Assembly (NCBI GenBank): GCA_964506185.1
Contig: CAZDKL010000009.1
Span: 1 to 50,640, forward strand
Origin: UBA2144 sp964506185
GTDB taxonomy: Bacteria; Patescibacteriota; Gracilibacteria; Peribacterales; Peribacteraceae
DNA: 50,640 nucleotides
Reading direction: 5' to 3'
Part shown: positions 15,643 to 24,211 of the stretch, in pieces
Numbering within the stretch: the stretch's first letter is position 1
Layout of the letters: each line of letters opens with the position of its first letter
Position numbers and translations under genes: made by a program
The notes under the pieces: model-generated
What the model saw: the letters and a program-made list of their open reading frames with translations, nothing else
Told to the model about the DNA's origin: nothing
The model's database searches: none

Positions 15643-18600
15643 ATGACAATTCTCTTACTTGGCTCTGGTGCCTTAAAAATTGGAGAAGCAGGCGAATTCG
15701 ACTATTCCGGAAGTCAGGCAATAAAAGCTTTTAAAGAGGAAGGGGCCAAAGTCATTTTAGTTAATCCAAACATCGCTACCAATCAAACTAGCTGGGGATT
15801 AGCTGATTGCGTTTACTTTTTGCCAGTTACCCCAGAGTTTGTTGAAAGGATTATTGAAAAGGAGAAACCAGATGCAATATCACTCAGTTTCGGAGGACAA
15901 ACAGCCCTAAACTGCGGAGTCGCTCTCGAAGACTCCGGCGTTCTAAAGAAACATAACCTTCAAGTTCTTGGTACTCCGGTAGAAAGTATTAAGAATACTG
16001 AGGATAGAGCAAAGTTTAATAAGCAACTTACTGATATTGATATTCACATGCCAGCTTCGTTTGCGGTCGAAAGCGAGAAGGAGGCAATGACTGCCGCGAG
16101 CAAAATTGGATTCCCTGTAATTGTACGAGGGGCTTTCGCACTGGGAGGAAAAGGAAGTGGTCGCGCTAAAGATGAAAGAGAACTGGAAGAACTTATTAAA
16201 ATCGCATTCGTGGAATCGCCTCAAATTTTGGTTGAGGAGGATTTGACGGGATGGAAAGAAATTGAATATGAAGTCGTCAGAGACAAGGCAGACAACTGCA
16301 TTACGGTTTGCAATATGGAGAATGTCGATCCACTTGGAATACATACCGGTGAATCGATCGTAATAGCACCCAGTCAGACTTTGGATAACACTGATTATCA
16401 GAAATTAAGATCGATCTCGTTAAAAGTAATCAGGTATCTGGGAATTATTGGAGAATGCAATATTCAATTTGCATATGATACCAAGTCACGCGAGTACAGA
16501 GTGATTGAAGTTAATGCCAGACTGAGTCGAAGTTCAGCGCTCGCATCCAAAGCAACCGGTTATCCACTCGCATTTATTGCAGCTAAGCTGGCGCTCGGTT
16601 ACACATTGCCTGAGCTTACTAACGCTATAACCAAAGTAACCTGCGCAGACTTCGAGCCTTCGCTTGATTATGTTGCAATAAAAATACCGCGATGGGATCT
16701 GCAGAAGTTTCGTCTTGTTTCAGATCAGGTAACAAGTGAAATGAAATCAGTTGGAGAAGTAATGGCCCTCGGAAGAACTTTTGAGGAAGCACTTCAGAAA
16801 GCAGTCCGAATGCTCAACATTGGCGCAGAAGGTTTATTTTCCTCTCAATTTGAATTCAAAGATTTAGAAGAAGAATCTACCAGACCAACGCCAAGAAGAA
16901 TTTTTGCAATAGCAGAAGCTCTGAAGAAGGAAATGAAATCCGAAGATATTCACGAAAGAACCGAAATGGATATGTGGTTCCTGGAGAGAATTAATGCATG
17001 TGCAAAAATCGCTAACAAACTAAGTAAAGTTAAAGTAGTCGATCCGGAACTTCTTTTAGAGGCGAAAAAGTCCGGATTCTCTGATCGAGCAATTGCACAA
17101 TTGAATAAGAACGATCCGGAAAAGATTAGATCAAATCGCATTGAAAACGGCATCACACCAGTAATTAAACAAGTTGATACATTAGCTGGTGAGTTTCCAG
17201 CTCAAACAAATTATCTATATATGACCTATCACGGGACAGAACATGATGTGGATTTTTCAGAGAAATCGGAAGCCAAGAGAGCAATTGTCATAGGCGGAGG
17301 ACCTTATTCAATAGGTTCATCAGTGGAATTCGACTGGTGCTGCGTTCAAGCTGCGCACGAACTACAGAGACAAGGATACGAAGTGGCAATGATCAATTCG
17401 AATCCGGAGACTGTGAGTACAGACTATGATGAATGCGATCAGCTATTCTTCGAAGAGCTTAGCGATGAAAGAGTAAGAGACATTGCAGATATATTCACTC
17501 CTGAAGGTATCGTAGTTTCGATGGGCGGGCAGATTCCAAATTCGCTTGCTCCAAAACTTGCTAAAGCTCAACTCCCAATAATGGGGACTGCGCCAGAGAA
17601 TATCGATCAAGCCGAAGACAGACACAAGTTCAGTTCTCTTCTTGATGAATTGAATGTAGATCAGCCTGAGTGGAAAGAATTTTCCGATTTAAGTGCTGCC
17701 AGAGATTTTGCAGCGCAGGTGGGATATCCGGTAATTGTCAGACCTAGTTATGTATTATCCGGAGCTTCCATGGCCGTAGTCCATTCAGATAAAGATCTGG
17801 AATCCTATGTGTCGGAAGCTGCCTTTATAAATAAGGAATCTCCGATAGTAGTTTCTAAATTTGAACTTGGAGCAAAAGAAATTGAGTTTGATGGTGTCGC
17901 TCAAGGTGGAAAAGTTTTGCTTTACGCAATTTCTGAACATATCGAAAATGCAGGTGTGCATTCAGGAGATGCGACAATAGTGCTACCTCCTCAGCGAGTT
18001 AACTTGGAAACTTTAAGGAGGGTAAAAGGAATTGCGAAAAAGATTGCAAAAGGCCTCTCGATTTCTGGCCCGTTCAATATACAATTCCTTGCTCGAAGTA
18101 ACAGGTTAAAAGTTATTGAATGCAATTTGAGAGCTAGTCGTAGTTTTCCGTTTGCCAGCAAAGTTACTGGTGAGAACTTCATTACTCTTGCGACAAAAGC
18201 ATTGCTAGGCGAAGCTCCTCTTGAAAAGAGATACCAGACTGTTGATCTGGATCATGTGGGAGTAAAAGCGGCCCAGTTCAGTTTCAGCAGACTAAAAGGT
18301 GCAGATCCCCGCCTTGGAGTAGAGATGGCAAGTACAGGAGAAGTAGCATGCTTTGGAAACGACGTTGAAGAAGCATTGATGTCCGCACTGATTGCAGTTG
18401 GTTTCAAGATTCCAAGAAAAAATATTCTGCTTACCATCGGAAGTGTGGAAGACAAAGTGGATATGCTAAGTGCAGTGAAAGATCTGATAAAAAGAGGTTA
18501 TGCATTCTACGCAACCAAGAACACTCATGCATTTTTGGAATCGCGTGGAATCCCATCAGTCCTGCTTCACAAGATATCTGAACAAAGGAGTCCTAACATA

Positions 18601-18831
18601 AAAGAGTATATGGAAAAGAAGCGTCTCGATCTGGTTATAAACATTCCAACTCATTCCAGCGGAGATGAACAGACAGATGGATATTTCATCAGAAGAATCG
18701 CCACTGATCAGGGAATACCACTTATTACTAACGTACAGCTCGCAAAGCGTGTTTGTGAATCTTTGGGCCAAATAGAGGAAATAGACAAATTACCGCTTAT
18801 GAAGTGGCCTGAATTGCTTGAAGAGAAGTAG
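15643..18831 (+). CDS. carB: carbamoyl-phosphate synthase large subunit
   Basis: Makes carbamoyl phosphate from bicarbonate, ammonia (delivered by CarA) and two ATP, for pyrimidines and arginine. The 1062-aa protein shows the two tandem ATP-grasp halves: the first begins LLGSGALKIGEAGEFDYSG, the second IVIGGGPYSIGSSVEFDWC. Both carry the NARLSRSS / NLRASRSF type signatures, and a C-terminal MGS-like allosteric domain (from about residue 935, KNILLTIGSVEDK) is present. The start ATG at 15643 has a strong AGGAGG site, unusual in this window. An upstream in-frame ATG at 15532 would add 37 non-homologous residues across the leader hairpins. No carA is present here. Confidence 0.95.
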   Translation: MTILLLGSGALKIGEAGEFDYSGSQAIKAFKEEGAKVILVNPNIATNQTSWGLADCVYFLPVTPEFVERIIEKEKPDAISLSFGGQTALNCGVALEDSGVLKKHNLQVLGTPVESIKNTEDRAKFNKQLTDIDIHMPASFAVESEKEAMTAASKIGFPVIVRGAFALGGKGSGRAKDERELEELIKIAFVESPQILVEEDLTGWKEIEYEVVRDKADNCITVCNMENVDPLGIHTGESIVIAPSQTLDNTDYQKLRSISLKVIRYLGIIGECNIQFAYDTKSREYRVIEVNARLSRSSALASKATGYPLAFIAAKLALGYTLPELTNAITKVTCADFEPSLDYVAIKIPRWDLQKFRLVSDQVTSEMKSVGEVMALGRTFEEALQKAVRMLNIGAEGLFSSQFEFKDLEEESTRPTPRRIFAIAEALKKEMKSEDIHERTEMDMWFLERINACAKIANKLSKVKVVDPELLLEAKKSGFSDRAIAQLNKNDPEKIRSNRIENGITPVIKQVDTLAGEFPAQTNYLYMTYHGTEHDVDFSEKSEAKRAIVIGGGPYSIGSSVEFDWCCVQAAHELQRQGYEVAMINSNPETVSTDYDECDQLFFEELSDERVRDIADIFTPEGIVVSMGGQIPNSLAPKLAKAQLPIMGTAPENIDQAEDRHKFSSLLDELNVDQPEWKEFSDLSAARDFAAQVGYPVIVRPSYVLSGASMAVVHSDKDLESYVSEAAFINKESPIVVSKFELGAKEIEFDGVAQGGKVLLYAISEHIENAGVHSGDATIVLPPQRVNLETLRRVKGIAKKIAKGLSISGPFNIQFLARSNRLKVIECNLRASRSFPFASKVTGENFITLATKALLGEAPLEKRYQTVDLDHVGVKAAQFSFSRLKGADPRLGVEMASTGEVACFGNDVEEALMSALIAVGFKIPRKNILLTIGSVEDKVDMLSAVKDLIKRGYAFYATKNTHAFLESRGIPSVLLHKISEQRSPNIKEYMEKKRLDLVINIPTHSSGDEQTDGYFIRRIATDQGIPLITNVQLAKRVCESLGQIEEIDKLPLMKWPELLEEK

Positions 18832-18893
18832 AGGTTTTTATTTGCGGAAATGCGTCATTCTCACTACAATTCGCCCGTTACCCCAAATTTTCT

Positions 18894-19409
18894 ATGCCAG
18901 CAACTGCCAAAAAGAAGGATGATGATACAGGTGAAGAGATACTTGTAACAAAAGAAGGCCTTAAGAAGCTTAAAGATGAACTAGAACACCTAAAAAAGGT
19001 CAGAAGACAGGAAGTAGCTCAACGCCTAAAGGAAGCCATATCTTATGGCGATCTATCTGAAAACGCCGAATATGAGGAAGCCAAGAATGAACAGGCCTTT
19101 ATAGAAGGAAGAGTTTTGGAGCTTGAGCAAAAAATCAAAAATGCGAAAATCATCTCTGATAAGAAAGCCAGCGCAAGACTGGGTAAAGCAGTCGCAATCG
19201 GTTCAACTGTTACTGTTAGAAATAAGACAGATAGGGATGAGCCCGAGCAATTTACAATAGTTGGGTCAACCGAAGCAGATCCAATGGAGCACAGGATCAG
19301 CAATGAATCCCCAATTGGCAAAGCTCTTCTTGACTCAAAAAAAGGAGACAACTTGGAAGTTCTTACGCCATCAGGAATCATTAGATACGAAGTATTGAAG
19401 GTTTCTTAA
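18894..19409 (+). CDS. greA: transcription elongation factor GreA
   Basis: Rescues backtracked RNA polymerase by stimulating transcript cleavage. The 171-aa protein has an N-terminal coiled-coil of about 75 residues with the acidic tip signature GDLSENAEYEEAKNEQ (residues ~47-62), then the FKBP-like C-terminal domain (TVTVRNKTDRDEPEQFTIVG; NESPIGKALLDSKKGD). It is slightly longer than the usual ~158 aa because of a short Lys-rich N-terminal tail. A TACAAT box lies ~25 nt upstream of the ATG. The stop codon lies inside the 5' arm of a terminator hairpin. Confidence 0.95.
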   Translation: MPATAKKKDDDTGEEILVTKEGLKKLKDELEHLKKVRRQEVAQRLKEAISYGDLSENAEYEEAKNEQAFIEGRVLELEQKIKNAKIISDKKASARLGKAVAIGSTVTVRNKTDRDEPEQFTIVGSTEADPMEHRISNESPIGKALLDSKKGDNLEVLTPSGIIRYEVLKVS

Positions 19410-19503
19410 GAGGAATCAGAAGAGTTAGATGAATCAGAAGAATCAGAGGATTCTCTTTGATAATCTTCCTCTGCATCTTCTGCTTCCTCTGATTCCTCTT
19501 TTT
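19408..19503 (+). terminator. greA terminator made of iterated GAATCAGA words
   Basis: AAGAGGAATCAGA (19408-19420) pairs with TCTGATTCCTCTT (19488-19500), followed by TTT. The loop side repeats the same GAATCAGA/TCCTCTG words, so several registers are possible. The structure overlaps the greA stop codon and runs up to the -10 of the next gene. Confidence 0.65.
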
Positions 19504-19519
19504 GGTATAATTAGTGCAT

Positions 19520-19894
19520 ATGCCATCCGCCCAAGCAGCATCATTGGTGATTCCTGACGAAACGAAACAGAAATATCCGGATCTTATTAAGTTGATTCTG
19601 GCTTCGGAAAGCATGAACGATGAGGAGAGACAATACTGGATAAATATCCTTCCAGTAATGACGCCTGATCAGGTGGGATCACTTAGGGATATTTTGGAAA
19701 CAGAGAAGAAGCAATTAGCTGAAATTGACAAAAAGTATGCAAAGGAAATAGAAACTGTCGGTAAGGACAAACTGGTCAAAAAAACAGATGAAAAAAGAAA
19801 GAAGCGCAGAGAAGAAAGGGCACACAAAGAAAAAACAGAGCAATCGAAAGAGATGGAAAAAGCTGAGAAATTATTGGAGGATATTGAAGACTAA
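19520..19894 (+). CDS. small coiled-coil hypothetical protein
   Basis: 124-aa cytoplasmic protein with an N-terminal globular part (ESMNDEERQYWINILPVMTPDQ) and a strongly charged Lys/Glu coiled-coil from about residue 60 to the end. I recall similar small proteins being common in candidate-phyla genomes, with no known function. TGGTATAAT at 19503-19511 leaves 8 nt to the ATG at 19520. A GTG at 19514 lies too close to the -10 to be used. Confidence 0.7.
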   Translation: MPSAQAASLVIPDETKQKYPDLIKLILASESMNDEERQYWINILPVMTPDQVGSLRDILETEKKQLAEIDKKYAKEIETVGKDKLVKKTDEKRKKRREERAHKEKTEQSKEMEKAEKLLEDIED

Positions 19895-19901
19895 AACAAC
19901 C

Positions 19902-19994
19902 ATCGACAATCAACACGCTACGCTTTCAACAATCAACTTTTTTAAGATAGTTGATTGTCGATAGTCGACAGTCCCGCGAATGCGGGACGTGTTG
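19902..19994. terminator. bidirectional terminator-like inverted repeats
   Basis: Between convergent genes. ATCGACAATCAAC (19902-19914) pairs with GTTGATTGTCGAT (19950-19962). A second hairpin GTCCCGCgaatGCGGGAC spans 19971-19988, and CAACACG (19911-19917) can pair with CGTGTTG (19988-19994). Confidence 0.6.
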
Positions 19995-20969
19995 TTAGTT
20001 GTTGGCAAACGCCATCAAACACCTGTCAATCACAGCTTTTAATTCGTCTGAGTTGTCGGCCGTGCCTCTAAAAATTCCAGTCTTCAAATCCTTATCCATT
20101 TGCGCCACAAGATCAACTATTCGCGTAAGCGATTCCTGAGATAGGCTTCTTGCACATGGAAGAAGTGCTCTGGCAGTTGGAAAAGGTACTCCTGCTTCCT
20201 TGCAAACAGCAGCAGGATGTACATTACCTTCTTGGACTGTTGTCCAAATGAGTGCAAGCTGTGTAATAGACCACACAAATATTCCCCACAATCCTGCCGG
20301 ATCATCTCCGCGAGCAATCAGAGATTCGGAAAATTTAATCCCCTCTTCAAACTTTCCTGAACCAAGAAGATCCAACAGATGCCACACCTCTCTCTCACCG
20401 GCCGTCACTGCCAAATCCAAAACGTGCTGCGAAGTAATCGGTTTAAAATTGGAGTACAGTGATAGCTTATTTAATTCCTGCGTCAACATATCTTGATCAT
20501 CACCTGAGATTTCTATTAGTATATTTTTGGCCTCCGGAGTAATAGTAGTCTTGTGTTCTTCACAAACCGAATCAATCCACTTTAGAAGTTGATTTCTATT
20601 CAAAAGACCAAAGATCTTGTGTTGAGAAATTTTTTCAATTTCTTTCATGCCAGCAGGTAATTTGGCCTTTTTGGAAGGATCGCAGAAGACCACAAAAAGT
20701 AAAACAACCTGTGGGTGGATTTGGTCTATAAGGCTCTTGGATTCATCCTTACTGCACTTAATTGGCCCATCTATGATGACAAGACGATTTTCGGATATGA
20801 ATGGAGCTACGGCTATTTCATCTAAAATATCTCGAATTACAGTCTTTTTTCCATCAAATTTAAGTAAGTTTTCCTCGCCGTGCTTTTCCCTGAAATTAGC
20901 TATCCACCTCATTTTTTCTTCCCTCAGAGCAAATTTATTTGGACCGGAGAAGAGGTAAATATTTGACAT
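19995..20969 (-). CDS. holA: DNA polymerase III subunit delta
   Basis: Clamp-loader subunit that opens the beta ring. The 324-aa protein has the HolA layout: N-terminal SNIYLFSGPNKFALREEKMR (degenerate AAA+ start without a full Walker A), central KIFGLLNRNQLLKWIDSVC and ISGDDQDMLTQELNKLSLYS (domain II motif), and a C-terminal helical clamp-loader collar domain (DLLGSGKFEEGIKFSESLI). Length is normal. A TACAAT box on the minus strand ends 6 nt before the ATG, predicting a leaderless mRNA. Confidence 0.9.
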   Translation of the reverse strand: MSNIYLFSGPNKFALREEKMRWIANFREKHGEENLLKFDGKKTVIRDILDEIAVAPFISENRLVIIDGPIKCSKDESKSLIDQIHPQVVLLFVVFCDPSKKAKLPAGMKEIEKISQHKIFGLLNRNQLLKWIDSVCEEHKTTITPEAKNILIEISGDDQDMLTQELNKLSLYSNFKPITSQHVLDLAVTAGEREVWHLLDLLGSGKFEEGIKFSESLIARGDDPAGLWGIFVWSITQLALIWTTVQEGNVHPAAVCKEAGVPFPTARALLPCARSLSQESLTRIVDLVAQMDKDLKTGIFRGTADNSDELKAVIDRCLMAFANN

Positions 20970-21002
20970 AATTGAATTGTACTTTATTGATTAGAATGCG
21001 TA

Positions 21003-21113
21003 ATTGTCAGACTGTTACATTGTTACATTGTACGCAAGCAAAATCTAACTTAGTGCCATTTTAGAAGCAATGTAGCAATGTAACAATATTTGCTGTAGTC
21101 AACTTCTGACAAT
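21003..21113. repeat. large imperfect palindrome between divergent genes
   Basis: ATTGTCAGA (21003-21011) pairs with TCTGACAAT (21105-21113). Inside, TGTTACATTGTTACATTG (21013-21030) pairs with 21068-21085 with one mismatch. Each inner arm is a doubled TGTTACAT word. It lies between the divergent starts of holA and the dockerin gene, so it is not a simple terminator. It could be a cruciform or operator. Confidence 0.65.
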
Positions 21114-21149
21114 AGAGCCAAAGCCGGATTTAAGCTATAATAATAGGAA

Positions 21150-21479
21150 ATGAACAAAAAAATCCTATCCCTTTTCTCGCGAAAGAACCGACGTGTGTTT
21201 GCTCTCGGAGTTGCATGTATCGCAAGTTCATTCGCGATTGGCATTCAGTCTGTTGGCGAAGTCCAACCGGTAACTCTAATTGAGGCCGGTGCGATTGGCT
21301 ACTCAGGCGACTTAAACGGGGATGGAAGCGTAACGGTGAAGGATGCAATACGCATCCTCGAAATCTCCCAAGGATATGCAGTTGCATCTCCAAGGGAATT
21401 GATGGCAGATCCCAATAGGGACGGCTATCTCACCGTTGATGATGCAATGCGCATATTATCCGAGCTTCCAAATCTCTAA
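21150..21479 (+). CDS. secreted dockerin-like protein
   Basis: 109-aa exported protein. It has a basic N-terminus and hydrophobic segment (~16-33), then a type I dockerin-like pair of calcium loops: DLNGDGSVTVKDAIRIL (from residue 54) and DPNRDGYLTVDDAMRIL (from residue 87). In known systems dockerins bind cohesin domains. The next gene encodes a cohesin-like domain, so the two proteins may be partners on the cell surface. TATAAT at 21136-21141 leaves 8 nt to the ATG. First gene of a three-gene unit with 14-nt and 1-nt-overlap junctions. Confidence 0.82.
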   Translation: MNKKILSLFSRKNRRVFALGVACIASSFAIGIQSVGEVQPVTLIEAGAIGYSGDLNGDGSVTVKDAIRILEISQGYAVASPRELMADPNRDGYLTVDDAMRILSELPNL

Positions 21480-21493
21480 TTTTCTTAAGTCCG

Positions 21494-23131
21494 ATGCTAC
21501 TTCGCTTTATTCCTAGTAGGCCCGCTGTACGTACATACTTCCTGTTGTGTATAGGACTTGTATTATTCTTTTCAGCACAGACAGTCCATGCCGCTTCCGG
21601 AGATATAACTCTGGTAATTCAACCTCACTGCGAACAAAGGGAACTTAATGAAGATTGGCCTTTGGGACAAATTCCTAAAATTGAAGGAATGGTAAATCTG
21701 GGTCCCGGAAACTGCTATGACTATCAGGTTGAAGATCCTCAAACATTGAAAACACCAGTGCATAGAAAAGGAGATACTGTTGATATCGACATTGCAGTTA
21801 AGAATCCTAATGGAGCAAAAATACAAAGAGTACGTGCATGGCTTTCATATGATCCAACCGTACTAAGGGGGGAAGACCTGGAAGTTAACGACAAAGATTT
21901 TCCAAAGGCATCTCCAGGAGAAGAAGACTTTGACGCAAAAAAAGGTTACGTAATGGTAGATGTCACTGCCAAAGAGAAGGAGGAACCTAATGGTAATCGC
22001 ATAATGGTTGCAAACGTAAAATTTGAAGTTATTGATACTCCAGATGCTGGAACCATTATAAGTTTCTACGACATCCAAAAAGGAGGTCACACCGATGTTT
22101 GGAGATTAGACGACGGAGCTTCTAAAGGTAAATCTGCGCTCAAGTCCGATCCTGGTTCTCTGCATGTAATATTCCGAGTTGGAAGCTCGGAAGCTTGTGA
22201 AAAAGATGAGGATTGCACCACTGGCAAATGTGTTGCAGGAGTATGCTCTACTCCCGATGGACTTGAAGATGGTGCTGCATGCCAAATTGACAGCCAATGC
22301 GCCAGCGGACACTGTAATGACGGAGTTTGCGGACCTGACGAAGGAGGTGATCTTCTGCCAAACGGCAGCGCATGCACCGAAAACAGTGCGTGTAAAAGCG
22401 GCAAGTGCGAGAATGGAGTTTGTGCCGCCAATGAACCTTCGGTACTGCTTGCGAATGGAAGCAGGTGTATGGAAAGCACAGAATGCCAAAGTGGTAATTG
22501 CGAGAATGGAGTTTGCAAATCCAAAAGCAACTTGCCGGTAGGTAGCAACTGCACTAATGACCTGGAATGCGCTTCTCAAAAATGCCTGGGCGGCTTCTGT
22601 GCAAATAAGGATGAAGAGACCCAGCCCCCTGTCACGACTCCTGTCTCAACAGCATTTGCATTACTACAAGTGCAAAACCTTCGAGTAACTTCAAAAGATT
22701 CTTCTGCATTTTTGGGTTGGGATCCTCTAAATTCATCTCAGCTAAAAGCTTACAACATCTACTACGGAACCACTCCCGGACAATACATTCAAAGGAAAAC
22801 TATCGATGGCAAAATGCAGAGCCTTGCAATTCATAATCTGCCTGAAGGTACAACTTACTACTTCGCAATCCGTGCTGTAAGTATTACAAACGAAGAAAGT
22901 GCTTTTTCCAACGAGGTATCCGTAACGATCGGAAGTCCCACTAGCTCAACAGCACCTCTTGTTATTGAACCTGCATCACCAGTGGTTGCTTCTGTGCAAA
23001 CCAGTGGAACAGTTCAGGGAGATACCGGAATCCCATCTCCTTTGGTCCTGCTCGTATTTTCATCTGCAGTAATTGGAACAGTATTTGCCTCCCGCAGACA
23101 ATTCGCTGCTTCTGCATCAAAACCTAAATAA
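21494..23131 (+). CDS. cohesin-like / Cys-rich repeat / Fn3 surface protein
   Basis: 545-aa exported, C-terminally anchored protein. Signal peptide about 1-33. A cohesin-like beta domain spans ~70-215 (DTVDIDIAVKNPNGAKIQ, AWLSYDPTVLRGEDL). Then come five short Cys-rich repeats (~225-370) of the type CxxxxxCxSGxCxNGVC, a fibronectin type III domain (~385-475, LRVTSKDSSAFLGWDPL), a Ser/Thr/Pro stretch, and a C-terminal TG-IPSP segment with a transmembrane helix and RR tail that may be a variant sorting signal. The stop shares an A with the next start (TAATG). The cohesin assignment is by pattern and needs a profile search. Confidence 0.75.
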   Translation: MLLRFIPSRPAVRTYFLLCIGLVLFFSAQTVHAASGDITLVIQPHCEQRELNEDWPLGQIPKIEGMVNLGPGNCYDYQVEDPQTLKTPVHRKGDTVDIDIAVKNPNGAKIQRVRAWLSYDPTVLRGEDLEVNDKDFPKASPGEEDFDAKKGYVMVDVTAKEKEEPNGNRIMVANVKFEVIDTPDAGTIISFYDIQKGGHTDVWRLDDGASKGKSALKSDPGSLHVIFRVGSSEACEKDEDCTTGKCVAGVCSTPDGLEDGAACQIDSQCASGHCNDGVCGPDEGGDLLPNGSACTENSACKSGKCENGVCAANEPSVLLANGSRCMESTECQSGNCENGVCKSKSNLPVGSNCTNDLECASQKCLGGFCANKDEETQPPVTTPVSTAFALLQVQNLRVTSKDSSAFLGWDPLNSSQLKAYNIYYGTTPGQYIQRKTIDGKMQSLAIHNLPEGTTYYFAIRAVSITNEESAFSNEVSVTIGSPTSSTAPLVIEPASPVVASVQTSGTVQGDTGIPSPLVLLVFSSAVIGTVFASRRQFAASASKPK

Positions 23132-23988
23132 TGAACTCGATTCATCCCCATTGGCAATCAACAGAAGATGAACAACCTGTGCCGGTTAGATCAGCATCCA
23201 AAAAAGCTACCCCTTCTGTTGCCGGGGCTGCTTCGATTTCTCGCAAGCCGGCAGCAATCATGGGAATTGTGCTTGTATCCGCCCTTTCACTTACATACTT
23301 TCACAGCACATCTTCCCTCACAGGACAGATATCAGATGGAGCCCCTGTTGTTAAAATAACGGACAAAGGAATGGAACCCAAGTTAATTAACGCAGCTCTA
23401 GGAGACGTAATCAAGTGGACAAATGAAGATTCAACACCTCACATTCTTACATCCGTAACCTTGTGTAATGACAATCGTGAATGTCTTTCTACTCCTACAA
23501 TATTTCCCGGTGATGAAGCTACGTTCACAATCCCGATGGACATTACTCCAGGTACTTACTCCTACAATTCTGTTATTGCCGAACATGTAAAAGGTGAAAT
23601 CGACATATCCGGAGCAGCTGCCATCACGACCGGAGGAGCTAATCAGGAATCAGCATACAGAGCCCCTGAGGTTCCGCCTCCTGTAAAGGATCCAATGCCT
23701 TCATTCCCAAATGACTTTGGATTTGTACCGAACAAGCCAAAGACTTTTGCACCCCCGCCTGCCGTAACTACAACAGCCGGAGGAATCCCTGTAAATCCAA
23801 ACAGCGGAAAGAGTTTTGCTTTGCCTACAACAAACGCAGTTCAACCGGCAGCTCACACAGGAGCACCTCCCGTCGTTACAGGCCACAAGCCTATTTCACA
23901 ACCTCAGACAGGAGCAGGGACTTGGGTTGTTGTGGTTATGTTTGTTCTGAGTATTGCCGGATTGGTGATGAAGACGAAGAGGGCTTAG
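23131..23988 (+). CDS. cupredoxin-domain surface protein with QPQTG sorting signal
   Basis: 285-aa protein. The N-terminal cytoplasmic tail precedes a membrane/signal segment (~48-66). A cupredoxin-like domain follows (~72-165: KITDKGMEPKLINAALGD, IKWTNEDSTPHILTS, PGDEATFTIPMDITPGTYSY). His in TPHIL is one expected copper ligand, but the usual C-terminal C-x-H-x-M ligand loop is not evident. A Pro-rich spacer leads to QPQTG (~257-261), a hydrophobic stretch and the tail KTKRA, which is the layout of an LPxTG-type sortase substrate. It is translationally coupled to the cohesin gene. Confidence 0.75.
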   Translation: MNSIHPHWQSTEDEQPVPVRSASKKATPSVAGAASISRKPAAIMGIVLVSALSLTYFHSTSSLTGQISDGAPVVKITDKGMEPKLINAALGDVIKWTNEDSTPHILTSVTLCNDNRECLSTPTIFPGDEATFTIPMDITPGTYSYNSVIAEHVKGEIDISGAAAITTGGANQESAYRAPEVPPPVKDPMPSFPNDFGFVPNKPKTFAPPPAVTTTAGGIPVNPNSGKSFALPTTNAVQPAAHTGAPPVVTGHKPISQPQTGAGTWVVVVMFVLSIAGLVMKTKRA

Positions 23989-24020
23989 TTGCCTTTTGAT
24001 GTATAAATAGTATGGTGACT

Positions 24021-24047
24021 GTTCCGCTTTGGAGCGGAACGTCTTTT
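24021..24047 (+). terminator. hairpin terminator of the surface operon
   Basis: GTTCCGCT (24021-24028) and AGCGGAAC (24033-24040) with a 4-nt loop, then GTCTTTT. The rest of the gap up to 24211 has a second A/T-rich stem (CTTTTAGCTT with AAGCTCAAAAG) and a C/G-rich stretch, but no gene. Confidence 0.65.
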
Positions 24048-24211
24048 AGCTTTTATATAAGCTCAAAAGTGTACTTAAGAAAAAGATTTTTTTGAGATGG
24101 TATTGACTCCCATTTTTTGGATGCCACCATAGAACTGCTGCCCGCCCACCCTCGCCTTTACCCTCCCCGGGGGGCGGGAACCATCTCCTAACGATTTATT
24201 CTCATAATTCC

